Positions 14,452 to 26,735 of a DNA stretch of 64,000 nt are shown piece by piece. The notes under the pieces are model-generated. The model did not search any database. It saw only the letters and a list, made by a program, of their open reading frames with translations, and was not told the origin of the DNA. How positions within the stretch are numbered: position 1 is the first letter of the stretch; each line of letters starts with the position of its first letter. Both the position numbers and the translations under genes were made by a program. The DNA comes from Rhizoctonia solani (Eukaryota; Basidiomycota; Agaricomycetes; Cantharellales; Ceratobasidiaceae): positions 2,089,501 to 2,153,500 of the forward strand of contig NC_057372.1 of NCBI RefSeq assembly GCF_016906535.1, read 5' to 3'.

Positions 14452-16734
14452 ATGATGCTACCTAGGCCGATCCGATTTCGCCAGGCGCAGCGCGAATTTC
14501 GTCGCGGTCTGGCTACAGTTATAGAGACAGGAACCGTGCCTCAAACCTATATCGAAAAAATTGTTCAAAAATATGCAGTGGGACTTCCTCCCGGGAAACG
14601 AGTACGGGCAGGGGATTATGTGATGATACAACCTGAGCGTATGCGCCTGGCACTCCTGGTTCATATTTCAAGCGACTAATGTTAGCAAACCACGGCGGTC
14701 GGTGGATATAGATTGTATGACACACGATAATACTGGGCCCGTCATTTCCAAGTGAGTACTGGCAGTGATTTAACGTGTGCATATAAACTGAGCAATTGGT
14801 GATAGGTTCAAATCACTTGGCGCCACACGAATTCACAACCCTCGTCAGCCCGTATTCACTATTGACCATGATGTACAAAACAAGACAGCCAAGAACCTCC
14901 AGAAATATGCCTCGATCGAAGCGTTTGGGCGGACGCACGGGATCGACTTTTACGGCGCGGGCCGAGGTATTGGTCATCAAGTCTTGGTCGAAGAGGGATA
15001 CGCATTTCCCCATACGCTCGTCGTTGCTTCTGATTCACACTCCAATATGTACGGAGGAGTCGGATGTGTTGGGACCCCTGTGGTCAGGACGGATGCAGCA
15101 GCATTATGGGCGACGGGAAAGACATGGTGGCAGGTTCCGCGCATGATCAAAGTCGAACTAATGGGCAAGTTGGCCCCTGGTGTAACGGGAAAAGATATCA
15201 TCGTCGCCTTGTGTGGCCTTTTCAACAAGGACGAGGTGCTGAATGCTGCCATTGAGTTCCATGGAGACGGAATTGAGGCGTTGGGAATCGACGAGCGACT
15301 GGCAGTAGCCAATATGACGACGGAATGGGGTGCGCTGGCTGGCGTATTCCCGGTTGACGAGCCACTTCTGGATTGGTACAAGAAGGCAGTGGATAAGATG
15401 ACCCTAAGAACTTTTTCAGGAGCATCTAGTTCACTTCCCCCTCCCCCCGAACACCCCCGACTTAACGAGGGTCGGTTGAACTCTATTCGATCCAGCCCAA
15501 TCCACCCGACAACGGCGCAGAATACTCGTCCCACCTAACACTCGACCTTTCTACACTTGTTCCATACGTTTCCGGTCCCAACAGCGTCAAGGTAGCAACA
15601 GCATTGCCTAAACTTGCTCAAGATAATATCAAAATCAACAAGGCCTACCTCGTTAGTTGCACCAATGCTCGAGCTTCCGACCTTAAGGCCGCAGCTCAGG
15701 TCGTCAAGGGACGCAAGGTAGCGACTGGGGTCGAGTTCTATATTGCGGCAGCGAGCAGCAAAGTTCAGGCTGAGGTGGAGAAATCAGGCGACTGGGGTGC
15801 GTTACTATCAGCTGGCGCTAAGCCTCTACCAGCAGGCTGCGGGCCATGCATTGGGTTAGGAACCGGGCTTCTCGAGCCGGGAGAAGTTGGGATTAGTGCG
15901 ACAAATCGAAACTATAAGGGGCGAATGGGTAGCCCGCAGGCTCAGGCATATCTAGCCAGCCCAGCAGTTGTTGCTGCGAGTGCAATAAGAGGAGTTATAT
16001 GCGGCCCGGATTCTCTCGATTTGAATGCCCTTCCTCAGAACGAAAGGCCCGTGTTCACTTCAAGTACCCCTAATACCATACCTGGCGCTTCGACATCTGC
16101 TTCACCTGCCGAACCGTTAGTCGACGGGTTTCCTCGGTCATTCGGGGGGCCGATTATGTTTACACCCCAGGATAACTTGAACACGGACGGGATATATCCC
16201 GGAAAGTACACATATCAGGACGACATTACACTCGAACGACAGGCCGAGGTTGTGATGGAAAACTATGATCCTGCCTTTGCGAAGAATGTTGCAGAAGTGC
16301 GATCAAGTGGTAAAACAGCTGTCCTTGTTTCAGGATACAATTTCGGTACTGGCTCGTCGCGCGAGCAAGCGGCAACTGCGCTCAAGGCTGCAGGAGTTCC
16401 GCTCGTTATTGCAGGCTCATTCGGAGACATATTCAAACGCAATTCCATAAACAATGGTCTAGTGTGCATGGAATGTCCCGAATTAGTAGCAGACCTGACG
16501 GAAAAGTATGCCAAGAGCGGCGCGCGGGGTAACGGCGGAGTTGATGGAGAGTTGACGGTCCAACCGGGATGGGAACTTGATGTGGATATGCAGAGTGGGA
16601 AGATCGAGGTCAAGCAGGGGGGCAAGGTCCTGCGCGAGTACCAGACACGGCCTGTAGGACCGAGTGTGCAGGAATTATGGGTATGCGATGGGCTCGAGGG
16701 ATATGTACGAAAGTCGATAGCCAGTAGTGTTTAG
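14452..16734 (+). CDS. LYS4: Homoaconitase, mitochondrial (lysine biosynthesis), one-base frameshift
   Basis: Homoaconitase converts homocitrate to homoisocitrate in the alpha-aminoadipate lysine pathway of fungi. Exons are 14452-14638, 14712-14751 and 14806-16734. The start was chosen at the first of two adjacent ATGs, giving an Arg-rich mitochondrial leader ([18 protein letters not shown]). Aconitase motifs are clear: [33 protein letters not shown], and the iron-sulphur ligands in SCTNARASD and [10 protein letters not shown]. The C-terminal swivel domain carries [18 protein letters not shown]. Within exon 3 the conserved linker changes frame: up to [13 protein letters not shown] it is in one frame, and from [15 protein letters not shown] in another. 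One missing base near 15503-15510 (CACCCGAC) repairs it. The long second part is otherwise fully intact to its stop. Confidence 0.95.
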
Positions 16735-17022
16735 TAGATCCGTGAGATAATACCACGTGGTATGGGTGCCACCCCGTGACTATGACGTCTTACGCGATGT
16801 GCGACTAAACAATTCAAAGGATCGCATGAAATGGCGTGAGATCCATATGGAACCATGCCGCCACACATGCTGGGAAATTTCCATCAGCCCTCAATTCTAA
16901 TTGGATCATGTGGTGATGCAGAATGTTCTGGGCAAGAATCCGTGCATGAGTAGCGGTGACTCTCGATGGTGCCAAGTCGATCGGAACTGCCTCCTGCGTC
17001 ATCCAAGCATTGCGCCCTCCCT

Positions 17023-17029
17023 TATAAAT
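17023..17029 (+). promoter_or_regulatory. TATA box of the FAS1-domain gene
   Basis: TATAAAT stands about 50 nt upstream of the ATG at 17079. This is a usual position for a core promoter of a well-expressed secreted fungal protein with a short leader. The assignment rests on sequence and position only. Confidence 0.5.
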
Positions 17030-17078
17030 GCGCTAGCTCCGCTCTCCGAATCGAACCAACGCCTCCCCTCAGACGAAC

Positions 17079-18596
17079 ATGTACTCCTACGCTCTCCTCG
17101 CTGCCCTTGCTGCTCCAGCTGTGGCCCAAAACATCAATACGACTTACCTCACTGGCCTGGCCAATGCCCTCAATGGTCTTGGCCTCACCTCGCTTGTAGG
17201 AGTTGTGGGGTAAGCATAATATGCGTCGGCTGTCATCATGCACTAACATATGGCTACAGATCCCTCGCGAACAACACCAACGGAACTGCTCTCCTTGCCC
17301 AGCTTTCTCAGGGTAACAAGACCGTCTTTGCCCCTAATAATGAGGCATTTGGTCGTGTTCCACAAAATGTCAGCAGCAATACCGACCTCCTGACATCCAT
17401 TCTCTCCTATCACATCGTTGAGGGTACGCTTTGCACCATATCAGACTGGACACAGAACTTATACTTTGTTCTTTTAGGTCACTACAACGCATCCGACTTT
17501 GCTCGTGAACCCAACCACACAATTGTTAGGACCTACCTGACCAACCCGTCTCTTGTCAATCTCGAAGGCGGTAGAGGTCAGGTCCTTGTTATTGAACGTG
17601 ATGACGGAAACGACAACGATGTGAAAATTCTGTTCGCTGACGATGACGTTGACGTTCAGCGCACTACCGGTTATGAGAATGTACGTCTAGGTATTCTGGG
17701 CTCTGGGAAAGTAACCCGCTAACATGCCTTACAGCTCATTGTCCACGTTGTTGACGATGTCCTCACGCCTCCTGGAACGATCTCCGAGACAGCCCGTCAG
17801 GAAGATGACTTCTCGCAGCTGGCCGGTGCGCTGCAGACCACAAACTTGATTGCTCCTCTTGAAGCCATCAAAGGAGTTACCATCTTTGCACCTACGTGCG
17901 TAATACAGCATGCATATCATACTGCTCGAAGCTGATATTTACGATATTCTCTGCATTTAGAAACGATGCATTCCAGGCTGCTCTTGCTGCTCTTGGCTCC
18001 CAGGCCCAGAATACCTCGGTCATCAGCTCAGTCCTCGCTAACCATGTCATCAACGGAACGACTGTCTACTCGAGCGCACTCACCTCCCAGAACTTCGTCA
18101 GCGCCGGTGGCCAAGGTTTCTCCTTTTCATCCAACTCCTCCGGAACCTATGTTACGAGCGGCTCTGCTTCCGCACGGATCACTCGCGCTGACATTCCCAT
18201 TCGCAACGGCGTGATCCACCGCATCGACCGTGGTGAGTCTCAAGGATAAACAGAATTCCAATAATACAATCACTTACAATGCTGTGTCCCCACAGTATTG
18301 GCAAACACTGAATCCAACCCCGATGCTGCTGCTTCTGCGGCTTCCTCTCAAGCTTCGGTTGCCGCGACTGGTGAGTTCCCAACTTCTCCAGTGATGTCAC
18401 AAGACCCCGGGACTCACAGATTTCGTAATTAGCAACTTCGATCCCGGGACAGTCCAACTCGCCCAGCAACGTGCCCTCAGCATCTGGATCCGCCAATGCT
18501 AGCATTCGTACTGCCGTTGCTTTCCCAAGCGGCGCCATCTTCTCGGTGCTCGCTGCCGGAATGGGCGCCCTCATCGGCGGGATGCTCATCCTCTAA
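17079..18596 (+). CDS. Two-domain fasciclin (FAS1) GPI-anchored surface protein
   Basis: FAS1 proteins act in adhesion and cell-surface organisation. Exons are 17079-17209, 17260-17423, 17478-17680, 17735-17895, 17961-18232, 18296-18370 and 18433-18596, all frame-consistent. The protein starts with a signal peptide (MYSYALLAALAAPAVAQ). It has two FAS1 repeats with the H1/H2-type blocks: first NKTVFAPNNEAFGRVP and LLTSILSYHIVEG, then GVTIFAPTNDAFQAALAAL and VISSVLANHVINGTTVYSS. A Ser-rich stalk and a hydrophobic C-terminus (SVLAAGMGALIGGMLIL) indicate a GPI signal. N-glycosylation sequons (NXT/S) are frequent. A TATA box lies just upstream. Family assignment is firm; the ligand is unknown. Confidence 0.92.
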
Positions 18597-19660
18597 ATTC
18601 CAATTTCCTTGCTTTCATTGTTTCCTCTATTCTCACTTCTAAAGGATTCACAAGGATTCTGCGTGTGATTGACATTGCATTAGGACCTTGTTTGAACTCT
18701 CACTTGGCATTCTGAATTTTTTTCTTCTTTGGTACTCCTGAAAAATGCTCGGATACTTTACGATTCCCAATGACCGTATGCGTCACCTGTTCCATTGTTT
18801 TTTGTACTCATGATTGAATACGAGTTTACGTGTTTGTATTTTGCAAGACGTTAAGGAGTCAGAGCTCAGCGACGCACGGGGGAGTGTCGTATTATAAAAC
18901 TGGGAGGGACCGGAAAGACCGCTTGGAATTCAGAACCCAGACTCCAGACTCCAGACTCCGTAGCATGTGCCTGCCAAGTCTCACGGACTCATTTCGGGCA
19001 TCAGAGTGCGACTGTCAGCAACACGGTCAGACCTGCGGCTATATGGTAGACCCGGCGACCTTGTGGCAAACCTGAGTACCCCCAAGGCCTGGCTACAGTA
19101 GGGCCTATCAATGAATGCGTATATATATGTATATATTGAAGCCGCTATAAGGGCCAAATCACTGTCGCTCAATTGATCAACTGTTCACCCCAATGTTATA
19201 CAAAAAAGGCAATACTCGAATATCATCTCCAATGGTCTGATAGGATGTGATACCGTGGGGTTTTACACGCATACGCTTCCGAAAAGAAGTGTCCCTGATC
19301 CATCTACATAGCTACAATGTACTGGGAGATAAAGCCTTTGTTCTCAATAATTTACATTTGAGCGAGGGAGCATAGCGATTTCCAACAACCCGAAACTAAC
19401 CTTACCTAGGTGGTGTCGAAAATCCGAGTGACTCGACGGACAAGAACTCAACTCAAGTGGCACTCGCTCGTAACTCAATAAGTAAAAAAGCCATTTCCAA
19501 TGTCCATTTACAAGAATGTATACAACCTGGTCACATGAAGACCAAGATTGCTTTCAAGGTGTGCTATTACAGGATCGTGAATGAAAAATGAAGGGCCTTG
19601 TCCAATATTGTCCGGAAGCAAGGATGCAGTCTAGAGCGTGGTTTTACGGCAATTTCAATC
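18597..19660. other. Intergenic stretch, no gene seen
   Basis: This is the shared 3' flank of the FAS1 gene (forward) and a reverse-strand GPI-protein gene. Short frames exist but show no recognisable family, splice structure or signal peptide. A small tandem repeat lies at 18937-18957. Confidence 0.5.
18937..18957 (+). repeat. Three tandem copies of CCAGACT
   Basis: A 7-base unit is repeated exactly three times, followed by CCG. It is a short minisatellite in intergenic DNA with no evident function. Confidence 0.8.
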
Positions 19661-20479
19661 TCAGGCAACGATGAGAGCGGCCAAGAGACCGATTAGGCCG
19701 GTCCATCCTGCTTGAGCGATGGGGAGAGCGCCGTTTGCGGCGGGAGCGTTGGTGCTACTAGGGGTAGGTACGGAAGTGGCAGTCGCTGGAGGACGCGTGG
19801 AAGTGTTTCCTGAGGAGGTGGAGGTTCCAGCTGGAGGGGTACCGGCGGGGGTGGTTGCGGGTGGAGGGGCTTGGGTTGAAGATGAAGCGCCAGTCGTGCC
19901 TGGGGCGAGTTGGGCCGGAGCCGAAGACCCCCCTTTAAGACAGCTAGAATCGCTACTGTTTTGGATAGGTGTGGTAGCTGGAAGCAACGAATAGTTAGTA
20001 CGAGCACCAGTGATTATTACCACAAGAGGTGATAACGCAATTATTTACAAAACTCACCTGAATAGGCTACTGCGCCATCAGCGTCCTTAATCTGGAATGT
20101 GACATCTGTCCCAGCAGGCTGATTCACCGTCCAGGTCAATGACTTTTTATTTGGTTCTTGAACCCCAAAGTCATGCAATGGGGCGGCTCCGGGTTGGCCA
20201 CCGGGAATGATCCTATCAATGATAAAAGTTAACCCCCCCAAATCCAATCAAAGTCGGATCCGGAGTTTGCTCACGAAATGTAGACCGGCACCTTGGTTGC
20301 TGTCCAAGAGAGCTGAATGGGTTGGCACTGGACAACCGAGGCCCTATGTGAAACGCCAAGTTAGTTAACATGAAGAGGCACCAAGAATTCAAAGTAACGC
20401 ACGGAGAGTTGATAGACGGGTCATTCTGAGCAACCGCAAGAGCAGCAAAAGCGAGCGAGGCAGCGGCAAACTTCATCAT
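19661..20479 (-). CDS. Small secreted Ser/Thr-rich GPI-anchored protein (paralogue 1)
   Basis: Reading the minus strand, exons are 20479-20403, 20343-20275, 20212-20059 and 19977-19661. The start at 20479 gives a clean signal peptide (MMKFAAASLAFAALAVAQ). A compact globular part of about 100 residues follows, with VVQCQPIQLSWTATKVPVY, then IIPGGQPGAAPLHDFG and a Trp-containing strand LTWTVNQPAGTDVTFQI. It ends in CLKGG. Then comes a Ser/Thr/Pro stalk and a hydrophobic tail (GWTGLIGLLAALIVA) typical of GPI attachment. The globular part resembles surface proteins common in Agaricomycetes, with a Kre9/Knh1-like flavour; that resemblance is from memory and weak. A close paralogue in the same orientation lies 2.1 kb away at 22628-23501. 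A TATATATA-type element is about 110 nt upstream. Confidence 0.82.
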
Positions 20480-22627
20480 ATTAAATGGCCAAATGCGTCG
20501 AAGAGAATTCGTTGAACGCGGTCGTAAAGGGATAAAAGGGCGGATAGAGAAGAGGAGGAAGAGGATGAGTACTGGCTCGGTACTGAATCTATGGTATATA
20601 TACTCACAATGCACGCCCTAGATTCAACACAGTTATTCGCAACGGTCAAATACGCGGTCGTGACGTCGCAGACCCGAGTTTGTGTTACCTTGTATTGACC
20701 GATCCCTGTAACCGACGTGATAGATACAGTAGATCAAGAAGGAACCAAGGGCGACCTGTCTTGGTTTCGTAAGAATGACCTGAAATGATGGACGAAGAAC
20801 CTTTGTAGGCGCGCATACATCCGCCTCGTTGCGGTCGTCTGGTACGACATTTGAAGGATAAAGGAATTTTTTTTGTTGGTTGCGAGGTTTGTGCGCGCCA
20901 TGAACGTGTTATTGCATTCGTATGTAAAACGAATAGTGATCTAGCGTCGTGCCACTGGAGATTTGTGTTCTTCCCGTTCAACGGGGGTTCAAGGAAGGAC
21001 AGTGCCAAGAGTACCTGAAAAACGTATAATTACCACTAGAATCACAGAATGACATCATTTTCTCAATTTAAGATCCATGTGGCGTCATACAACGACCCGT
21101 TTGAGAAAATTTGTAGATTGATGCGATGTTTGGATCGAGTTGGGTAGGGGTTCTCACTAAATTATAATGTATTCATCCCTCCCCCAGGCCGGACGTTTGC
21201 ATGCTGGGCGTAGTCATGATCAAATAACTCAAACCTGTTCTTTCCGACAAGTACAAGAGCCGAAATCTCAGCTGTGGTACGCGGGTTTAGAACGGACTAG
21301 CTAGTATTACTACAACAATAACAACGTTATCCCCATGTTTGCCGGTCCGACAGTGATCGCTCCCAACTGGAATGTTCCCGGATGCAGTGTCAGGAACTCA
21401 ATATCGATGCGAATTGTACTTTCCCCGATCTCAACCAGATGGGGATATATTACAGCAATATGAGTGGTATTGAAATGGAATGCGACGCCAGCTTGTTACG
21501 GCGTAAAGTAGACCAGCTTGAATGGACAATACAAACGTTCAAAAAATATATACCATGTTGCATCGATGGGGAGAGGAGGGTGATTTTCAGAAGAACAGCT
21601 GAATGATGTTATGTACCGATTCGGCCCGGGTCGTGTGATGCTGAGGCACAATTGTAGTGCCAAATTATGTGATGAACAGAAATGCGGGTTAGGCACGATG
21701 GGATGGGCCTAGAAAGCGCGTGGTATGCGCGCGTTGGCAATCTAGGGCCAACGTGCGAGGGCAGTGAGATGAAGAGGGGGAAACGAATAGCTGGCATGCA
21801 AGGTCGTTTTGCCAAGCATGAACTTTGCCCGGAGTTCTAGATTTTAGTTGCGGCCAAGTTGTGCCAAGTTACGGCTTTGTCCATCGAAGGAAGGATTCCT
21901 CGAAACTAGCGCCCTCGACTTTGTATCAGATCTACCTTACGGGCGAGTGGCTTTGAAGAGTTTATGAATATCATGGGCTACTGTACTTCGGTTGAACAAG
22001 GTTCACAGTTACGGTTGAGAGGAAATACTCGGGACTGGGACAATAGTTCCGGTAGAAGTCGTTGAGGATCAAACAGTAGACGCACTACCAAACTACTTCC
22101 CGTCCGGGAGGCTGGGTACATTAAAAGTATAGGTGACCAATTTTTCAATTGTTCTTATCTATATGCATTCCAGAGAGTCTAAACAGCCCACTTGAAGTCA
22201 TGCAATTGAGTTAGATATGGCCTCAAGGATCATATAACATTTACTTAGTACCTGTTGTCGAGGTGCCGTGATACTCTAGTCGATCTGTGACAAAAGTTTT
22301 CGCTTTCGAACCAGTGATGGGCGGGGGCCTTCAATCACCGGTCGTTTGGGCAGACTAATTAAAAAGGGCAGATGGATAATATTGCAACAGTATCCAAAAA
22401 AAGCAATACAAATCCACTCTGCGACCCACAAAACGTCCAAGATACTTCAAACGGGGTCAGAAAAGAATAAAATGGGCAAACGTGACGAGATACAAACACA
22501 ACAAGGAGAGGGTGGCATTAATCCGGGTAGCGAGACAGGAAGAAAGAAAATGTGAACCAAGTCGTGAAAACGTGCGAGTCCATTCCCAAACCGAAGTCCG
22601 AGTGTGTCATCAAATGATGTAATGGAT
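20480..22627. other. 2.1 kb spacer between the two GPI-protein paralogues
   Basis: No gene was found. The stretch holds the upstream region of paralogue 1 (a TATA-like run near 20591-20599) and the 3' flank of paralogue 2. Frames around 21382-21606 and 21609-21815 have no splice partners or recognisable motifs. The stretch may contain remains of the DNA involved in the duplication, but I see no repeat boundaries. Confidence 0.4.
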
Positions 22628-23501
22628 TTACGCCATGACGACAGCGGCGGCAACACCGAGGAGACCAACGAGGCCGGCCTTTGGAGCGGGAACAGCGCCG
22701 TTGGCGGTGCCAGAGGGGGCAGCACCACTGGCAGTACCTGATGGAGTGCTGCTGGGAGAAACCACAGTTGCGGTGCGAGAGGTAGTAGCTGGGGCAGTTG
22801 CGGTGGAGATAGCGGACGACACTGATGAAGCTACCGATGAAGCTACCGAGCTTAGCGACGAGCTGATCGAAGAAACCGCCGAAGAAACGCTGGAAGCGGC
22901 CGAGCTGGTGGCTGGTGCCGATGTGGTAGGAGCAGCGGTGGCCGAACCGGCAGATGTGGATGGCTGCTGGCCGAGACAGCTCGAGTCGGAGCTCTGCTGG
23001 ATAGTGATGGGAGCTTTATATGATTATGATTATGATTAATAAGGGAATGTTCAAAAAGGGGTAGAAAACTCACCAGAGTAAACAACAGCACCACTAGAGT
23101 CACGGAGCTGGAAAGTAATCGAGGTTCCAGAAGCAATGTTCGCAACCCATGTCATAGGGCTGGTGGTTTGTTGGCCCAAGTCTTGCAAGGGGGCAGCAGA
23201 AGGCTGACCGCCAGGAATAATGCTAGTAGCATACAACTGTCAACTCGCCGCTTCTAATTCCACGACGAGCCTACTTACCTAATGAACACCGGGGTTTTGC
23301 TAGCGGTAAAAGTAATCTGAGCGGGCTGGCATTGGACGACCGCAGCACTGAGCAAGGGATGGTTAGTTCGCTTCACTTTGAAGAATTGCCCATTCAAGGG
23401 GTAAGAAGTCGACTTGAGACTTACGGAGTGTTGATCGATGGGTCAGCTTGGGCGTAGACAACAGCAAGCAAGGCAAGGAAAGAGGTAGCTTGGAAGAGCA
23501 T
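22628..23501 (-). CDS. Small secreted Ser/Thr-rich GPI-anchored protein (paralogue 2)
   Basis: Minus-strand exons are 23501-23425, 23347-23279, 23222-23074 and 23013-22628. The signal peptide is MLFQATSFLALLAVVYAQ. The globular part matches paralogue 1 position by position: ADPSINTP, VVQCQPAQITFTASKTPVF, SIIPGGQPSAAPLQDLG, MTWVANIASGTSITFQLRD, SSDSSCLG. All three introns fall at the same positions and phases as in paralogue 1, so the two are tandem duplicates. The stalk here is longer and nearly pure Ser/Val/Ala, followed by the GPI signal GLVGLLGVAAAVVMA. Function is unknown. A role at the hyphal surface or as a small secreted effector-like protein is inference. Confidence 0.83.
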
Positions 23502-24783
23502 TGTTGCGGCCGTTGGAATCGAAGACGAGAGAGGGAGGTCGACGTGGGCTGGTTGAGACAAGCCTGTTGCAGCGGCCTTTTGAATCCCGTTGACCGGCTT
23601 CTGTCGCCTTTTCCGCATGCAGTTAGGGGACAGGACCCCCGCCACTCTGCCCCCATGGCCCATGACGCATCACAACCGTATCGATAACCTTGCATTGCAA
23701 AATGCGGTTCTCTTCTTGGCTCTGCACTCGTCGGAAATTCCTGGCAACCACAACGAGGCTAGTGACTTGCGTTGCGCATGTATCCTATACCGCACTTGCT
23801 GCTTGCCAACTCGAGCTGGTGTGTGGGTCAAGTGGCCGGAACTGAGGAACCCTGGCCAGGGCACGTATTCCGGCAGCCGATATTTGTCGCATTGCGTCTC
23901 TTGGCAAACATTCCCACCCGCGCGTGATCATTCCCCCCCAGTCTACGCCCTCATCGCAATGCGCAGCACCCACTCTCCACGAGTTCGATGAGTCCGATTT
24001 AGCTTTATGACTATTCATCTATTCTCAGCTGTGGCGAACTCTTCGGCAATCCTTGGTCCCACTCGTAGTCTTACATCCGATCCAAGACCCCAGTCACTGT
24101 TCGGGGGCTTATCGCACAAACATGCAGCACGAATATTCTAGACCTGAATAACAATATGCGTGGGGTTGGTATCTCGGTGCTTCTATACTGATTTCGAGGC
24201 ACACGCGGGCAACTCGCATGCGTCTCGCTGTTGGTTGAATGTGGTTCTGTCAGGCTAGGGGGCCAAAATACCTGTCAAAAAAATGCGTAAATTGATCAAG
24301 AACGTCAATTACGCCCGCCGAAACGCTGCTTAGTGGCGCCTTTTTCTTTGGCGTTACAAACATAAAACATTCCTGCCTGAGCGTTGGGGCGTACGCATTC
24401 AAACAACAAACTCAATGCGCGTTTGTTCCTACACGTGTGCTTTGGGCGCTATCTCGTACGATTGGATCCGGCGACATGAACGCAGATCCTCAAATCGCAC
24501 ATCATAGCTGTGTTCGATTTCTCACGTACTTCATACGTCTTCCACGTGATTGATACATGCACGTACATTATTCAGTTGGACAAAAACTTACAGGTTCGGG
24601 AGTCAACAAAGGTCCTTGTTCCCCTGCATACACTCTTCAACTCATTTCAGATACGGACCGGTTAAAGTATAGGGGTTGACGTGCCAAGAGCTCGTGCCCA
24701 GTGAGTCCAATATAAATAATTAATCTCTATCGCTCGTCCTTTTTACGTCCTGATCCGGAATGAACGCAGGGTCGGGTAACGCG
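23502..24783. other. Intergenic stretch, no gene seen
   Basis: This is the upstream region of GPI paralogue 2 and the 3' flank of the next reverse-strand gene. A frame at 23590-23991 is open but has no recognisable motif, and its composition gives no support for coding. Confidence 0.45.
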
Positions 24784-25683
24784 CTACGTGAGAAGGTCGT
24801 CCAGGAACTCTTCCATTTCTTTCTTAGGATCCGTCGGCTCGTCTTCCCCGGCCAAGCGGGCTGAAATAGTACGTCAATGGTGGAGAATGAACAAATTCGG
24901 CAAGACCATATCTTACGTTGACGAACTACCCGACGCTCGTTTGCTCGGGGTTTGCTCTGGGGAGCGTGTTTGAACCTTGCTTTTAACTCTAATTTTATCG
25001 AATGGCTGAGGCGCTATTGATAGCACGAGTTGACACAATTACTCACCCCAGACTGCTTCTGCCTTTTCCTTTTCCTGTTTCATGGCCTCGAGCGAATCGT
25101 CCCACTCAATCACACCCTTTCGGTCCTTTCGGGACGCAAGAGGCGCCCGTGAACCGAAATTAGCAAGGGAGTGATCTATCTGCGCGCATTCAATCCGATA
25201 AGTCACCCAGTAGTGTGCCAATTCACGTACATCATCATCCATTTCGGCTTTAGGAACAGCTATACTTGCGCTTGTCTCCGCTTCATCCTCCAGTTTTTGT
25301 TTCCTCATAAATTCCGACAAGTCCACCTCGGGCTCCGGTTCCTCTTCTGCCCTCAAACCGCCCTCGATCAATCCAACCGCCACCCAATAGATATCACATA
25401 TCTCCCATTCCCTCACTCACTCACCAGGGTCAGGTTCCTTCTCCTCATACCTATCCGCATTGCTCTTCATCCCCCTCCTCGCATACTTGAGTCGTTCCCG
25501 CTCCACCTCTTCCTCATCCACCTCATCTTCCTCTTCCTCCTCTCGCGACCGGAACGGCGCGGGCGTTGTGAACCTCTTTCCTCGCCCTCGTGCACGGAGG
25601 GATTTACCGAATCCGCCGCGCTTGCCTCGACCCCTATAAGGTGTGGATGTCCCTGATTCGGAAGTGGGTTCGGTATTCGACAT
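24784..25683 (-). CDS. Hypothetical RG-rich and acidic protein, probably nucleic-acid associated
   Basis: Minus-strand exons are 25683-25425, 25346-25231, 25179-25047 and 24860-24784; all junctions keep frame. The start at 25683 gives MSNTEPTSESGTSTPYRGRG, then an Arg/Gly-rich segment (GFGKSLRARGRGKRF) and a Glu-rich helix (REEEEEDEVDEEEVERERL). Later come DLSEFMRKQKLEDEAE and a conserved-looking block APLASRKDRKGVIEWDDSL. The protein closes with KKEMEEFLDDLLT. The composition suggests an RNA- or chromatin-associated disordered protein, but I cannot name the family. The last intron (24861-25046, 186 nt) is long for this window and could hide another small exon. Confidence 0.65.
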
Positions 25684-26735
25684 GGTGGGAGGCGGGGGGG
25701 GAAGGGTTAGGTAAGAGTTACTGGGTGTAAGCGCTGTGGAGTGACCAATCAAAGAGGTAAGCGCTTTGGCTTGGGTGATTGGGCCGGTTATCGGTTTCGG
25801 CTGGGCGCAACTCGGGAGTGAATTGGTATAAAGTGAAATGTAGTATGCCCTCCTCCTGCGTACACCGCACTGGTTAGATGTGCAGTTATCGTCTGGTTGA
25901 GTTTCAGCCTCTGGAACGAACTGATGTCTTTCTCGCATTGGTATTCGGCATGTCGCCCGCCGACTGGCGAATTATGCGTGCCGAGGAATTTTCCAATTAA
26001 GATGTCATGAATGCTGTTATGTTATGTCATAGCATGCTTGATTTATGAATTTTAACATGGGCAATCTTGGTGGATCAAATATAATACTTTTTTCTTTGAT
26101 ATCCAGTCTCGATGCAAACTCTGAATTGGTTCAAAGAGGATGTCTTGACTTCTTCGGGCAGGAGATGTCCAGACACAAGTCGTAGGTGGCTGTTGGCAAT
26201 ACAGTGTTCAACCGACCCAATCCAGTGTTCAAAGGAGCCGACCTATTTGGAGAATCCATTGGAGTTTTCAATTAAGAATCGTATATATCTGATGTGTCAA
26301 CCCTGTTCAATATATCCTGAAGAGGTATGTCTGGTGGATCGATATTATAGCCATTCATAGCCCGAGCCCAATGGTAGTAAAGACAACCATTTGGATGTAA
26401 GGATTATAGGAGCCGTGAGGGTCTCTCTTGGCCCGTTGTAACAGTCTGTCTCTTGGGAAGACCAACAAGGATGCAAACGCCCACAAATTTGAATTGGGCT
26501 AATTTACTTGTTTATTTAGACCAAGGTGGCTCAGCATGGCTGATCGACACAAGGGTTCAGCTCTGCTTCTGCTTGACCAGCTTTCGTCATAATTTACCCC
26601 ATTGTATCCGCTCGACCATCCACAATCCGCCACTGTACTTATCCCTGTGCTTTCCACAAAAGTATAATTAGGTTACAAAACTTAACGAGAATTACGCATC
26701 TTGGATAGACACACAGCCTCAAGCATAACGTTAGC
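25684..26735. other. Divergent intergenic stretch upstream of the RhoGEF gene
   Basis: No supported gene. It separates two divergent genes. Around 26140-26560 there are loosely repeated phrases (for example gatcgat/ggtggatc and repeated 'ccaat' words) in an AT-rich context, but no clear terminal repeats or element. Confidence 0.4.

Noticed and set aside
19719..19994. Forward frame rich in Gly/Val/Ala over the GPI-protein stalk
   Set aside because: It is the complement of the Ser/Thr/Pro-rich stalk of a spliced reverse-strand gene.
22635..23039. 134-codon Ala/Glu/Thr-rich forward frame
   Set aside because: It is an antisense shadow of the Ser-rich stalk of paralogue 2; the signal peptide and introns support the reverse strand.
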